From assembly GCA_030704615.1 (NCBI GenBank), contig CM060731.1:53366221-53430220 (forward strand): a stretch of 64,000 nt of DNA. The letters are read 5' to 3'. Below the pieces are notes generated by a model. It worked only from the letters and a program-made list of their open reading frames with translations. It searched no databases and was not told the origin of the DNA. The translations under genes and the position numbers were made by a program. Below are positions 35,805 through 46,700 of the stretch, piece by piece; within the stretch, counting starts at the first letter, position 1; the number at the start of each line of letters is the position of its first letter. Source of the stretch: Takakia lepidozioides (Eukaryota; Streptophyta; Takakiopsida; Takakiales; Takakiaceae).

Positions 35805-37060
35805 GTGTTGGACTACCTCCGCACTGGAGACACTGCAGCCACTGTGATTGCCAAGGAGAGGGATCGGATCCTACAACGAGCCAAGAGGTTCAAGTGGGAG
35901 GGGACACACCTGCTCCGAGTGTGGGAGGATGGTCGAGTGAGGATTGTGCCTCACCCAACACAGCGGGCACGGTTAGTGCGGCATGCCCATGAGGAGTTGG
36001 GGCATTTTGGGGTGCGACGCACTCATAGTCTACTGCAGGGGCAGTATTGGTGGCGTGGTATGCACACAGAGGTGCAACAATTTGTGGCTAGGTGCATGGT
36101 GTGTGACAGGGTGCGTGCTTCATTCAACGCCCCTACTCCACAATTGCACCCTCTTCCGATCATGGGATTGGGCTACAGGTGGAGTCTTGACTTCGCAGGG
36201 CCGTTGCCACTGACCATGCGCCACAACAAGTACGTGTTGGTGATGGTGGAGCACTTCTCCAAGTGGATTGAATTGGTTCCATTGCCTGATAAGGCTAGTG
36301 AGGGAGCTGCGTATGCATTCCTGGATTGTGTGCTTAGCCGATTCGGTGCTCCAGCTGAAGTACTCACGGACCAAGGGAGAGAGTTCTTGGGGGAGTTTCA
36401 GGCTTTGTGTAACAAGGCCTTGATAGACCACCGCACCACTTCTCGGGATCATCCTGAGGCCGATGGCTTGGCAGAGAGAGTTGTTCAGACAGTAAAGAGG
36501 GGTTTGCGCAAGTATGGCTTGCAGAAGGGACACCTAGGAGATTGGGACCTTCAGTTACCCTGGTTAGCCATGGGCTACAGGTTCAGCAAGCAAGCATCAC
36601 TTGCCTTCTTTTCACCATACTTTCTTCTCTTTGGCCGAGAGCCGGATTTGCCTACATCCATTCGCAGAGAAGCTGCTACAATTCTTCACCTTGACGATCC
36701 GGACGTGTGGGCACGTGCATATGAGCAGCATGCAGAGTTGTTCAAGAGAGTCATGCCCATGGCCTTCGAGAACCTTGCCATTGCACAACACCGTGATACG
36801 TTGAGGTATGCTACCATACGTGGTGGGGGCTATCGTCCTGGGGTTCGGAGATTCAACCCTGGTGACTATGTCTATCTGCAGCAGACTGCTCCTACGACCC
36901 TGGATGTGACTGCAGGACGTGTTATTTTGAGGGTTCGAGAGGTCTTGCCCTCAGGCGTCTTGGTCTTGGAGGGTCGGGATGGCATAACTTGGAAGGACCA
37001 TGTGCGTAATTGTGCGCCATGTCACCTTCCGAATGTCAAACCTGGCAGTGGTATCTGCAG
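35805..37060 (+). CDS. pol: Integrase (open over 400+ codons)
   Basis: Inserts the cDNA into chromosomes. The HHCC zinc domain is visible (HAHEELGHFG... ARCMVCDRV). The DDE core is present: Asp in WSLDFAGPLP, Asp in EVLTDQGREFLGEF, Glu in HPEADGLAERVVQTVKRGLR. The C-terminus carries the GDYVYLQQ and LRVREVLPSGVLVLEGRDG stretch, then HVRNCAPCHLPN, which in relatives leads into the PHD finger. This is the longest undamaged part of the element; after about 37045 the frame runs off to a stop at 37089-37091 because of a shift before the PHD finger. Confidence 0.93.
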
Positions 37061-37212
37061 GTTTGAGGTGCATGTTGTGTGGGTCTGCTAAAGGGGCAGC
37101 CACCATGCTGGTGTGCGATCGATGCTCTAGAGGTTGGCATATGGGATGCTTGACTCCACCTCTTGAGATGGTTCCAGATGAGGATTGGTTATGTCCACAT
37201 TGCATTGGATAG
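37060..37212 (+). pseudogene. PHD finger at the C-terminus of the polyprotein
   Basis: CMLCGSA...MLVCDRCSRGWHMGCL...PDEDWLCPHC gives the full C4-H-C3 zinc ligand set of a PHD finger, ending in a stop at 37210-37212. PHD fingers commonly bind histone H3 tails. Placed after integrase, it would be expected to tether integration complexes to chromatin, like the chromodomain of chromoviruses (inference). It is one frameshift out of the integrase frame; whether that is decay or recoding cannot be told from one copy. Confidence 0.8.
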
Positions 37213-37462
37213 TGGGAGTGGATACAACCAAGGAAGGCTAACAAGAAACGCAAGGCCTAGCTACTAGGAGACCTTGAACACACGAGATCCTGGCTCAAGT
37301 TCATAGATTGCAAGACAGCGACGAACGATGGGGCTACTCTTGTACCCGGCCCCTTGGTCTATAGAATTTGAGTACAATAGGGACAGTGATAGAGGACTTA
37401 GTACGGCTGTGGCTATTACATCTTGTAGCTATCTGGAGGTAGATGGACCTATCTACCAGCTA

Positions 37463-37470
37463 GGGGGGCG
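37463..37470 (+). promoter_or_regulatory. Putative polypurine tract
   Basis: The purine-rich AGGGGGGC lies just upstream of TTGTGGCAGAC, where the putative 3' LTR begins, and 250 bp after the last coding domain, the expected place for plus-strand priming. Confidence 0.5.
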
Positions 37471-37471
37471 A

Positions 37472-37559
37472 TTGTGGCAGACTACTTTATTGTGCATATA
37501 TGTGTGGTGTGGTTTGGACAGCGATGTAGTTGTGTAGCGATATGTATGCGCACGACAGC
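37472..37559 (+). repeat. 88-bp direct repeat, left copy
   Basis: Identical to 37915-38002 except one base near the end (CGACAGC against CGACAAC). The two directly abut the 355-bp LTR-like unit. Confidence 0.9.
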
Positions 37560-37914
37560 TGTCAGGTTAAATAAGCACAGTGTGAAAACAGCTAGAATAA
37601 AACTAGTTATTTGTATTTAACACTTGGATTTAGGTCAAGTGTTAAATCAGGTGTCAAGTTTAGTTTGACACCTGGTCCGTCTTATCTTCACGAGAACGGC
37701 AGTCGCGCAGCTCATCTCTCTCGAGTTGAGCCTGCGCGACCGAGCTCCTTCATGCGTTTAGATTTGAGTGTGCTTATGATGGGAGTGTAGGTTGTTGTGG
37801 GGTGGAGTCCCCATAGCTTGGGGTGCCCCTGGCTCGACTTCTGTTTTAAAGAGTGATAGCGATGGATTCATGTTGTTTCTGGTGTGAGCAGTGTGTTTTC
37901 TAGTTTTCTTATCA
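37560..37914 (+). mobile_element. 355-bp LTR-like TG...CA unit inserted in the 3' LTR
   Basis: Near-identical to 26108-26462, same length, TGTCAGGT to TTATCA. Flanked by the 88-bp direct repeats rather than a 4-6-bp target duplication. Confidence 0.75.
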
Positions 37915-38002
37915 TTGTGGCAGACTACTTTATTGTGCATATATGTGTGGTGTGGTTTGGACAGCGATGTAGTTGTGTAGCGATATGTATGCGCACGACA
38001 AC
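37915..38002 (+). repeat. 88-bp direct repeat, right copy
   Basis: See 37472-37559. This copy is continuous with the rest of the putative LTR, so it is probably the original. Confidence 0.9.
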
Positions 38003-38103
38003 CTGTTATTAGTCCTGATTCTTTACGGAGGTTCGCATGCAACAGCCGGAACTGGGATTTAGAGTGAAGGACGTAACCTTGGTGTCTATGCCCCTCAAAA
38101 CAC

Positions 38104-38120
38104 CTATATATATATATATA
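38104..38120 (+). promoter_or_regulatory. TATA box of the putative LTR
   Basis: A perfect alternating TATATATATATATATA run, about 100 bp before AATAAA. It could also be a plain AT microsatellite. Confidence 0.45.
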
Positions 38121-38202
38121 ACGCCAGCCGCAACTAGCGTAACTAAGAGCCTCTTCCCCTTGTGGATACTGCCCTTTTCAAGGGTGGGCTCTAAGAGAAT
38201 TC

Positions 38203-38208
38203 AATAAA
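38203..38208 (+). terminator. Polyadenylation signal AATAAA
   Basis: Canonical hexamer downstream of the TATA box in the putative LTR. Confidence 0.45.
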
Positions 38209-38210
38209 AT

Positions 38211-40110
38211 GGATTGTGAAGTGTGGATGATGATTTATTGGTGGGATAGCTGTGATAGGTGCGATAGTTGTGATAGGGAGGCCATGAATAAGTAGAATAT
38301 CTAGGCAGAGTCTTACCAGGCAGCAACAAGGATGGCTTAAGCATATGCAGAGTAATAACCACGTGGATATAGTCTTGTCTGGCGGTTGTCCTTGAAATGT
38401 GCCCGCATTAATGAGGTTGAACCATCTGGATTTAGGGTTTGATAGAAGTAATTTAACCCCTAAAAGACCATAGGTGTTTTTGGGTTTTTTGGACAATTCC
38501 GGGACCCACCCTCACACGTCAGCGGCTACCTGCCCACCAACGTTCATCCACATGGATGAACATACAAACTGCTTCCTACCTACCAGATGCACAAGCCCCC
38601 CAAATTTGGGAAGATTCCAACGTGTAGTTTGGGAGATTATAACATTTGAAGACTGTGCATTTTTCTGAAAATGGAAAAAACAAAGCAAAAGTTCATGTTT
38701 GACCAAGCAAATTATCCATGATCCCAAATTTTCCTGGGAGAAAAAGTGCTATATTCCTGTGAAGTGCACAATCCCAAACCCTCACACCAAATTTCACCCC
38801 AATCTGCCAAAATGAAGGGGGGGTGCTTTGTATGTGACTTGAATGGGGTCCAAAAAGAGAATTTGCAAAGGAAATGGTATAGGCGCCTCAAATTCTCCTT
38901 CATTTTGGAATTCCAACGGTCAGTCCCTCATAGGCCAAGAACTACACAAGCCTGCCCAAGAATTTCCCAAAAATTCCATAAATTGAATTTGGGATGTGGG
39001 ATTTTGTGAAATTTCCGGCCTCCTCCAGGTCAGGCAATCGGTGGCCGGAATTTCGCCTGAATCCGGCGACGTTTTCCGGGCCACGTCGAGGTTCCCCATT
39101 ATTTGTCAGGGCCAGCTCATTCGAGCCGTCCCGTGTTCGTCGGCATTTTGGGGAGGGCCTCACAAGCCCCCGAATCCAACCCCTGCATTGCCCCCCCCCC
39201 CCCCCCCCTGCCCCCCCCGCAAAATCCCACCCGCGTGGCCGCTGCCACCTGCCACGTCGACGGTCAACTGCCGTCCCCCCCCCCCCCCCTCCACCCACTC
39301 CTGCAATTTCCAAACTTCAAAGAATTCCTGACGGCTGAGTTTTTCTCTGTTGGGGGCACCATAAAGACCTGCGTGTGCAACTCGTTCCGCGCTACATTTT
39401 TCGTTCAAGCCGCTCGTTCATCGAACTTCATCCATGCATGCTACATATGGATGAAAAATTGGGCCGACCCGATTCGGGTCGGCTCGTCGTTTCAGGGTTA
39501 AGAAGCTATCTAACTCCTTGGTTATGTCAAAACACACACACATCATCATTGTGAAACTGCAACAACAAAAACAAGGAGACTATGACCTAAGAATATAGTT
39601 GGTGGTGGAAAAGGGCAGTACAAAGATGGATGGATGGCCTCTTCATGGCTTCTAGTCGATCAATGAATTCGATACATGGAAATTTAGTATAGCATGCATT
39701 GAGTCAATAGCAAAGATTCCAAAGTCGGAACGTGGATTCCCAAGACATGCCAGTTCGCAGTGTTTGATTCTACGAATGCAGGCTGTCTCCAACCGAAACT
39801 ATGCGATATCCATGTTATGATTCTCTACATATTCCAGAGAAAGGGCTAACGGATGACCATGGTATTGGAAGAAGGTTGGTTGGTGTGGTCTCTTTTAGTT
39901 ACCGCTAGGCTTCCCAGACCCAAACGGAAAAGAAAGGAAATCACGGTAACTAGCATGAGATTTCGAAGTATGGTCTTCGTTAGTAAACGGTATATTTCGC
40001 GAGGGAGAGAGGCAAAACCATGGTGAGAGGGTTTAAGGCTCCTGCACAGATCCTGTGGAGCATTCCGTCCTCGTCTTGCTCTGCGCATTTCTTCTCGTGA
40101 TCCCGCACCT
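38211..40110. other. Intergenic; poly-C tracts, no recognised gene
   Basis: Contains two long C runs (39189-39207, 39275-39290) that keep proline-rich frames open on the plus strand and glycine-rich frames on the minus strand; I read these as artefacts of composition. The stretch 39500-40100 probably contains the promoter of the topoisomerase gene, but no clear core element is visible. Confidence 0.5.
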
Positions 40111-40170
40111 GTGCATTTCTGCACTCACTTCACAATTAAACTGTTATGGGGACTGCTGGGGGTGGCCCAC

Positions 40171-40773
40171 ATGGTGGCCCCTGCAGGGCGCCCCATTGCG
40201 GCCACCCCTGGATGCGTGAGTAATGTGCGATTAGTTTCTCCTTTGCATCCCTCTCTTCTCCTATTTAATACCAGAGTGTCGACCATCTCTTCTTCTTTCA
40301 GTAAGAAATCGCATTCTTCTACTCCCAGATATGTTTCCTTGTTTCAACCGACACATAAGATAATCGTCTATGGTTCCAGTTATCGCGAAGCAGGATACTG
40401 TTGCAGCCGGGGGAGTCACTTATTCAGAAGCAAACCACGAAAGCACATTTCTATCTCGGTGGAAAAAAAGGAAACGACGCCTATTAGCTGTGACATGGCT
40501 TCGATCGTGGAGGCCGGAGGTATCAACTGTGCGGGGGTAAATGTCCCGGCGTGGAGTCGTGTTTCTTCAGAGAACGCATTCATGAGGACTAAGTTCAGCA
40601 AAGTTGGTGGATTATTGCATTCGGTTTCTTTCCTCGCAGTGTCAGCACGTATCAAAGGCTACAGCAGTATCAACCAAGTTTCATGTTCTCCTCGGAGGGG
40701 TTCATGTAGATTGAATTGGAGTCGAGATGATGCTCAATGGCGTATATCGGTGTATGGAAGCTCTTTCTTCACG
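40171..40773 (+). CDS. Probable first exon (transit-peptide region) of the topoisomerase gene
   Basis: Open frame from ATG 40171 to a GTACGT donor at 40774. It is rich in Ser, Arg and Thr and poor in acidic residues early ([19 protein letters not shown]), as in chloroplast or mitochondrial transit peptides. The splice phase does not match the acceptor at 40834 of the next exon, so the donor, acceptor or an intermediate exon is misplaced. A second open frame starting at 40737 runs continuously into the second exon and is an alternative start. Confidence 0.5.
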
Positions 40774-43700
40774 GTACGTCTATCATAACCTTGCCATTGA
40801 AGTCTTTGATTTTCCTGTCGTCAAATTCTTTCAGGGCTGTAAGTGATTGTTGTCCTTCACCTCACTTGGTGCTTGCGGATGATGGAGATGCTTCAGACAT
40901 TGAGAAAAATTTTACTCACACCAATTTGCCTCAGCTAAAGAAACGGAAATTGCGTGTTTGCCTGCAGGGGGGAGGGATTTGGGTAATGGGGTGGTAAGGC
41001 TGGTTGGGGAGGAAGGTAAGTCTGGTGTGGTTAAAGATCCTGACGTAGATTTCTATCGGGGCTGGCGCCTGCAGTGAAATGAGGGACACATGAGACGCAC
41101 AGATCCACAATTGAGGGACGCAAGAGTTGTTTACAGCCAAGTTGTGAGTAAATGCTGATGGGTGGGCAACTGCAGGTGGCAGGTGAAAGCAAGGAGTATG
41201 GGACCACTCCAGCACCCGGAAAGCTGAGACGAAAAGGGCGCCGGAGAGAAGTGAAGAAGAGAAACCTTCCATCCCCACAAGGAGCAGGTAAGGTGGAAGG
41301 GACGAGACAGGCAGTAGTTGTAGTTGAGTCACCAGCAAAAGCAAAAACTATCGAAAAGTATCTCGGCACGGGCTTTACTGTACTGGCGAGCTATGGCCAT
41401 GTGCGTGATTTAGCTGCACGTGCGGGCTCAGTTCGGCCAGATGATGACTTCACCATGCTCTGGGAGGTGCCTACCTCAGCCCGTCCACACATCAATGCCA
41501 TCAAGGCTGCACTCAAAGGGTTTGTTTCCCTTCTCTGGGCTTCACAATGCTGTCCGGTGAAGTTGGCAGGGGGAATGGATGGGCAGCTTTTATTCATTAA
41601 ATTTCACAGCTCCATAAATACTCTCAGCCTGCGCCATGTCTGTAACAGACCTTGGAGGATTTCTTCATGGAGCAGTACTCCACAAGTGTCAACACTGTGA
41701 CACTGTGACGCGCAGGCTGGAATTAGTCATGGAGAAATGTAGCTGTGCACCCTCTGAGTACTCGGTAGACTTTGCTGTAGCCTTTGTGGCCTAATGCTTA
41801 GTCTGGATGGAAGCACAGAAGGGGGGGAGGAAGAGAGTATCCCTCAAAGCTGTCGACTCTGCCATATGACCATGATATGGAGTCGTCAATGTGAAGGACA
41901 TTGGATTTAGGTCCCTCCTTTGCTCCTTTTTCCTAATTTTTGTTGCACATTTTGCTCTGTTCTGTCTTTTCTTGGGGCTTCATTGAAGGAAGAGTCTCTC
42001 ATTTCACTGTTATCCAGGAACCTTTGAAATTTAAGTCTGGACTTTACTCAGCACTTATATGGATATACATCTTTTGACTTTATGTTGTGTCAGGGCAGAG
42101 ACGTTGGTTTTGGCCTCTGATCCAGATAGGGAAGGAGAGGCCATTGCATGGCACATGCTGGAGATGTTGACAATTGAGGGGGTTTTGAAGAAGGGAATGA
42201 AAGTGAAGAGGGTGGTTTTCAATGAAATCACAAAGACAGCAGTGCTTAGGGCCATGGAAGCACCCAGAGATGTAAGCGGTACACTTGTGAATGCCTATCT
42301 TGCTCGGAGGGCGCTTGATTACCTTATTGGATTTGACCTCTCACCAGTTCTGTGGCGCAAGCTGCCGGGGAGCAAGTCTGCTGGGCGAGTTCAATCAGCT
42401 GCTCTCCGTCTTATTTGTGAACGTGAACAAGAGATGGAGGTGTTCTGTGCTCAAGAGTACTGGAGTGTAGAGGCACAACTGGAAAAAAGTTTATCCAGCA
42501 GCACTGGCACCAGAGTATTTGGTGCCAGATTAACGCACTATGGTGGTGAGAAGCTGGGCCAGTTTTCACTTTCTTGTGCTCTGGAAGCAGAGGCAGCTGC
42601 AAAGGCAGTGGCAGATGCTAGGCTGCATGTGGCTAGTGTGAAGAAGAGCCTGATGCGCCGCTCTCCACCACCTCCGTACATCACGTCTACTCTGCAACAG
42701 GATGCCTCTACCAAGCTGGCCTTTGGGGCCACTCGCACCATGACTGTATGTTTATCACTACATATGGATGGAGGTTTGGAGGTTAGGAGAGAGAACAGGA
42801 ATGGGCGGGAAAGTGTAATCTTCTTTCATGTTGGTTTTATGATATTGCTTTCAAACATCGTAAGTCGTAAAACCAACATGAAAGATGACTACATTTCCCG
42901 CCCATTCCTGGTCTCTCTCCTAACACAGTCCAATTGTGGGTAGCAGATTATGAACTTCTGAACTTTGCTTGACCATGAAATCTTCAGGCTGATGATTCTG
43001 TTCAATTTGAAACTTATTCATACTGCTGCCAAAGTTGAACCAGGATATTCGAATACTTGTTTCTGCTTGACAGTCTCTGTGTCTTTGATCTTTTGATTGC
43101 CCAACTGTGTTTGAAGAGTTGCTGCTGTGTTCATTGCTACCTCAGATATTACTTTGGGCATGCACCATCTGTGCCTCGTGAAGCAGATCTCTATATGCTA
43201 CCTTACAAAATAACATACAGTTGTTTTGGGTCATCATTCACTCACGGCTTATATGCGTCTTTAATTTCTAAGCCAGGACATGTTTTGGGACATGAAAGAC
43301 CTGGGGCGTGGAGGGTGGAGACAGGTGGCTCAGCAACTGTATGAGGGGGTGAAGCTTGCCAATGGTGAGCAGACAGGCCTCATTACATACATGCGCACGG
43401 ATGGGGTTCAGGTGTGTTGACATTGATGTCATACTATGTACTAGATGTCATTTTGAGCATTTGACACGTGGCTGTGCAAGAGAAAGAGAGAGAGAGAGAG
43501 AGAATCATGAGACATTGTTTGCCATAACCTTGTGGCATAGACCCTGCGTCCACAGAGAACGTACTCATAAGACGTTGTTTGCGGCCATTGACCCCGCGAA
43601 AGCTACCTTTGTCAGGGGCTGACCCCGGTAGTATGACTCACCTTGGAACAGACAATGGATCTGAGTTTTCCAGATATCCTCTAGAAAACCCTTCACACAA

Positions 43701-46700
43701 TCAGAAAACCCTTCCCTTTACGCAAGCATTAATCTGCTCTGTGTGACTTGCCCAATAATGAGGCCCCAAAAGGGCCTGGACTTTTGGCTCAGCCTCAAGA
43801 TTTCAAAGTTGGTAAACAGAGGTACAGGCACAAATCCCTTGATGGATTTGATGAGGGCATCTCTCTGGTGAGAGTATCCAGGACAATGAATCAGAAAATG
43901 AATATTGTCTTCAGGTTGCCCACATTATGGGCATTTGCAATTCTCCTTTCCTTTCTGCATCTGTTTGCTGTTCAAAGGTAGGCTTCCCGCCCTGAGTTTC
44001 AATTTCAGTCTAGTGCCGGAGTGGGTAAACCCTTGAGGTCATCCTGATGTCCTCCCCCATGTCAGAGACTGGAAACAAGTTCAGGGAAGTTTTCTGCCTA
44101 ACTTCATTCGCATCCACAGAGAGAGAGATTGGTCCTGTGTGTTGGGTCACATTTGTTATGCAACGGCTGTAAATGTCAGTTCTGTTTTTTGCTCTTTTTG
44201 GCTGAAACATCTTTGAAGCTTTTGAGATGCAGATGTCAGTTGCATGCTGGTCCAAAGTTGGTTACTGAAGGAAAGGATTGAGGCATGACATTGGGTGTGG
44301 GTGAGTGTGGTACTAGCTATCCGAGGAGGCCGTTGACAGCATCCGAGCTTTGGCCGCATCAAGGTAGGATTTTGACCTTGGATCCACCAGAGGGCCTGTT
44401 GTTTAGCTTCTTGGTTTGAATTTTGCTCATTTCTGTTAATGAGTCGTATTTCTCTTCAAAGTTCAGAGTTGTAGCACTGAGCTACAGGCTTGGGATGAGC
44501 ATATAGATTACTTACCACCACTTATATACATATATAGAGATTGTACTCTTAAGATGTTGTTTGCCGTAGCCTTGTGGCCATATACATATATAGAGAGAAT
44601 GTACTTAATAAGATGTTTGCTTGTGGCCCCTGCGCTCATATATATGTATATATATATATTTGTAGATGTACAGAGGTAATGTGCTCATAAGACGTTGTTT
44701 GCCTTAGCTTTGTGGCCATTGACCCCGCACCCAGTTTGAGCGGAACACAAGGGACAGAAACTACCTTTGTCAGGGGCTGACCCTGGTAGTATGACTTAAC
44801 CTTGAAACAGACGATTGATCCGAGTTTTCTAGATATCCTCTAGAAAACCCTTCACACAAACATCAATCTGCTGTGTTTGATGTGCCCAATAACTAGACCC
44901 CAAAAGGGCCAGGGCTTCTCGAGATTTTCAAAGTTGGTAAACAGCGGTACAGGAACAATTCCCTTGATGGTTTTGAAGAGGGTGTCTCTCTGGTGAGGGT
45001 ACCCAGGACAAAGAATCAGAAAGTGGATATTGTCTTCAGGTTGCCTGTACACGGGCATTTGCAATCCCTCTTTCCTCTCTGCATCTGTTTGCTGTTCAAA
45101 GGTAGGCTTCCTGCCCTGACTTTAAATTTCAGTCTAGTGCCGAGGGTGGGTAAACCCTTGAGGTCATCCATGATGGCCTCTCCCATGTCAGACTGGAAAC
45201 AAGTTCAGGGAAGTTTTCTTCCTAAATTCATGTTCATCAGACATTTTCCTGGCAACAGACATGGCTTTGGACACTACAGCCTCTTAAGTCATATTTCTCC
45301 ACCAGGGTCAAGACTTGCGGGCTTAGATTCAGATCCTCGAGAACCTCTTCTAATCTCTTCCGCCAGGACTTAGCCTGTTTGACAGGGCGATCCTGCTTCC
45401 AAGATATAGAGTCGATTAACTTAGGATATCTGATATTTGCAGCTGACCCCACCATCTGACCTTGAATTCATCTCGTTGGCAGCTCAAGGAAGGGATGCCA
45501 AACTCACCCCAAACAGCGACATTGGCTGTTTTGGAGCATGCCTTAAGCACCCCCACTTGAATGGATTCTAGAGGTTTGTGGAATGGTTTTTTCTTAACGT
45601 CAGAGTTGATCCCTCTTCAGTGGAAAATTTTAGTGAGCGTGTTACGCTTGCCAGATTGAACGACTTTTTGAATATGTGCATCCCAATTACAGTTGGAGGA
45701 AATCTCAATGCCAAAGTATGTGTAGGAAGGGAGGACCGGAATCTCTTGGCTTCCCCACTGCCACTTGAGATCACCTCCTCCTTTCCCTCGGTCGTGGAAT
45801 GCCACCACTGCGCATTTGCTGATGTTAGCCTGTAGCCCCCAAATGTCAAATTATCTCTTCGCGCAATCAATCAACTCCTGGAGATTGGAAGAAGTCTCCC
45901 CTATGCCTGTGAAGTCATCCGCAAACATGAGGGCTGGTGTGGTGGCACCCACCTTAGATTCCAGATCAAACTCGAGACGATTACTTAAACTCTGCAAAAT
46001 ATCTTGCCAACTGATTTAGAAGGGTGATGTGTCGACAGTTCCTTGGCTCCTCTTTGGCATGCGAGAGAGAGAGAGAGAGAGAGAATGTACTCATTGGCCA
46101 TTGACCCCGCGCCCAGTTTGAGCGGAACATAAAGGGACAGAAGCTACCTTTGTCAGGGGCTGACGCCGGTAGTATGATTTACCTTGGAATAAACAGTTGA
46201 TCCGAGATTTCCAGATATCCTCCAGAAATCCCTTCACACAAGCATCAATCTGATGTGTGTGATTTGCCCAATAGCTAGACCCCAAAAGGGCCTGGGCTTT
46301 TGGCTCAGCCTCAAGATTTTCAAAGTTGTTAAACAGAGGTGCAGGCACAATTCCCTTGATGGAATTGAAGAGGGTGTCCTGTTGGTGAGAGTACCCAGGA
46401 CAATGAATCAGGAAGTGAATATTGTCTTCAGGTTGCCCACACAACGGGCACTTACAATCCCCCTTTCCTCTCTGCGACTGTTTGTTGTTCAAAGGTAGGC
46501 TACCCGCCCTGAGTTTGAATTTCAGTCTAGTGCCGAGGGTGGGTAGACCCTTGAGGTTCAGGGAGGTTTTCTGCCTAACCTCATTTTCTTCAGACAATTT
46601 CCTGGCAATAGACATGGCTTTGGAAACTTCAGCTTCTAAGCCAGATTTACCAGCAGGGTCATGGCTAGTGGACTAAGATTCAGATCCTTGAAAATCTCTT

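Larger units (their letters stand above)
29456..38210 (+). mobile_element. Ty3/gypsy retrotransposon carrying a DNA methyltransferase and a PHD finger
   Basis: Order on the plus strand: leader, gag with two zinc knuckles, aspartic protease, C5 cytosine methyltransferase, reverse transcriptase with YIDD, RNase H, integrase with HHCC and DDE, PHD finger, purine tract (37463-37470, AGGGGGGC), putative 3' LTR. Integrase after RNase H places it in Ty3/gypsy. Frame changes occur near 30400, 31258, 31740, 33185, 34395, 34865, 35220, 35800 and 37060, with in-frame stops at 32144 (TGA) and 34096 (TAG). The neighbouring topoisomerase exons are error-free, so these are probably true decay. The methyltransferase could act on the element's own cDNA or the host genome (inference). 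Confidence 0.9.
37473..38210 (+). mobile_element. Putative 3' LTR of the Ty3 element, interrupted
   Basis: It begins TGTGGCAGAC after the purine tract. Its first ~87 bp are repeated at 37915-38002, after the inserted 355-bp unit. The remainder holds a TATA box (38104-38120) and AATAAA (38203-38208) about 100 bp apart, the promoter and polyadenylation layout of an LTR. The right border is not determined, as there is no 5' LTR to compare. Confidence 0.5.

Noticed and set aside
26108-37914. A single full-length LTR element with the two 355-bp units as its LTRs
   Set aside because: Attractive because the units are nearly identical and 11 kb apart, but flanking bases do not match, the interior contains unrelated inserts, no primer-binding site follows the left unit, and the right one is framed by 88-bp repeats inside another LTR.
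38942-39501. Proline- and glycine-rich frames at 39.0-39.5 kb
   Set aside because: They come from poly-C runs and GC-rich sequence; no domain and no splice support.
44523-44660. AT runs as a promoter
   Set aside because: They lie within an intron among LINE fragments and look like plain microsatellites.
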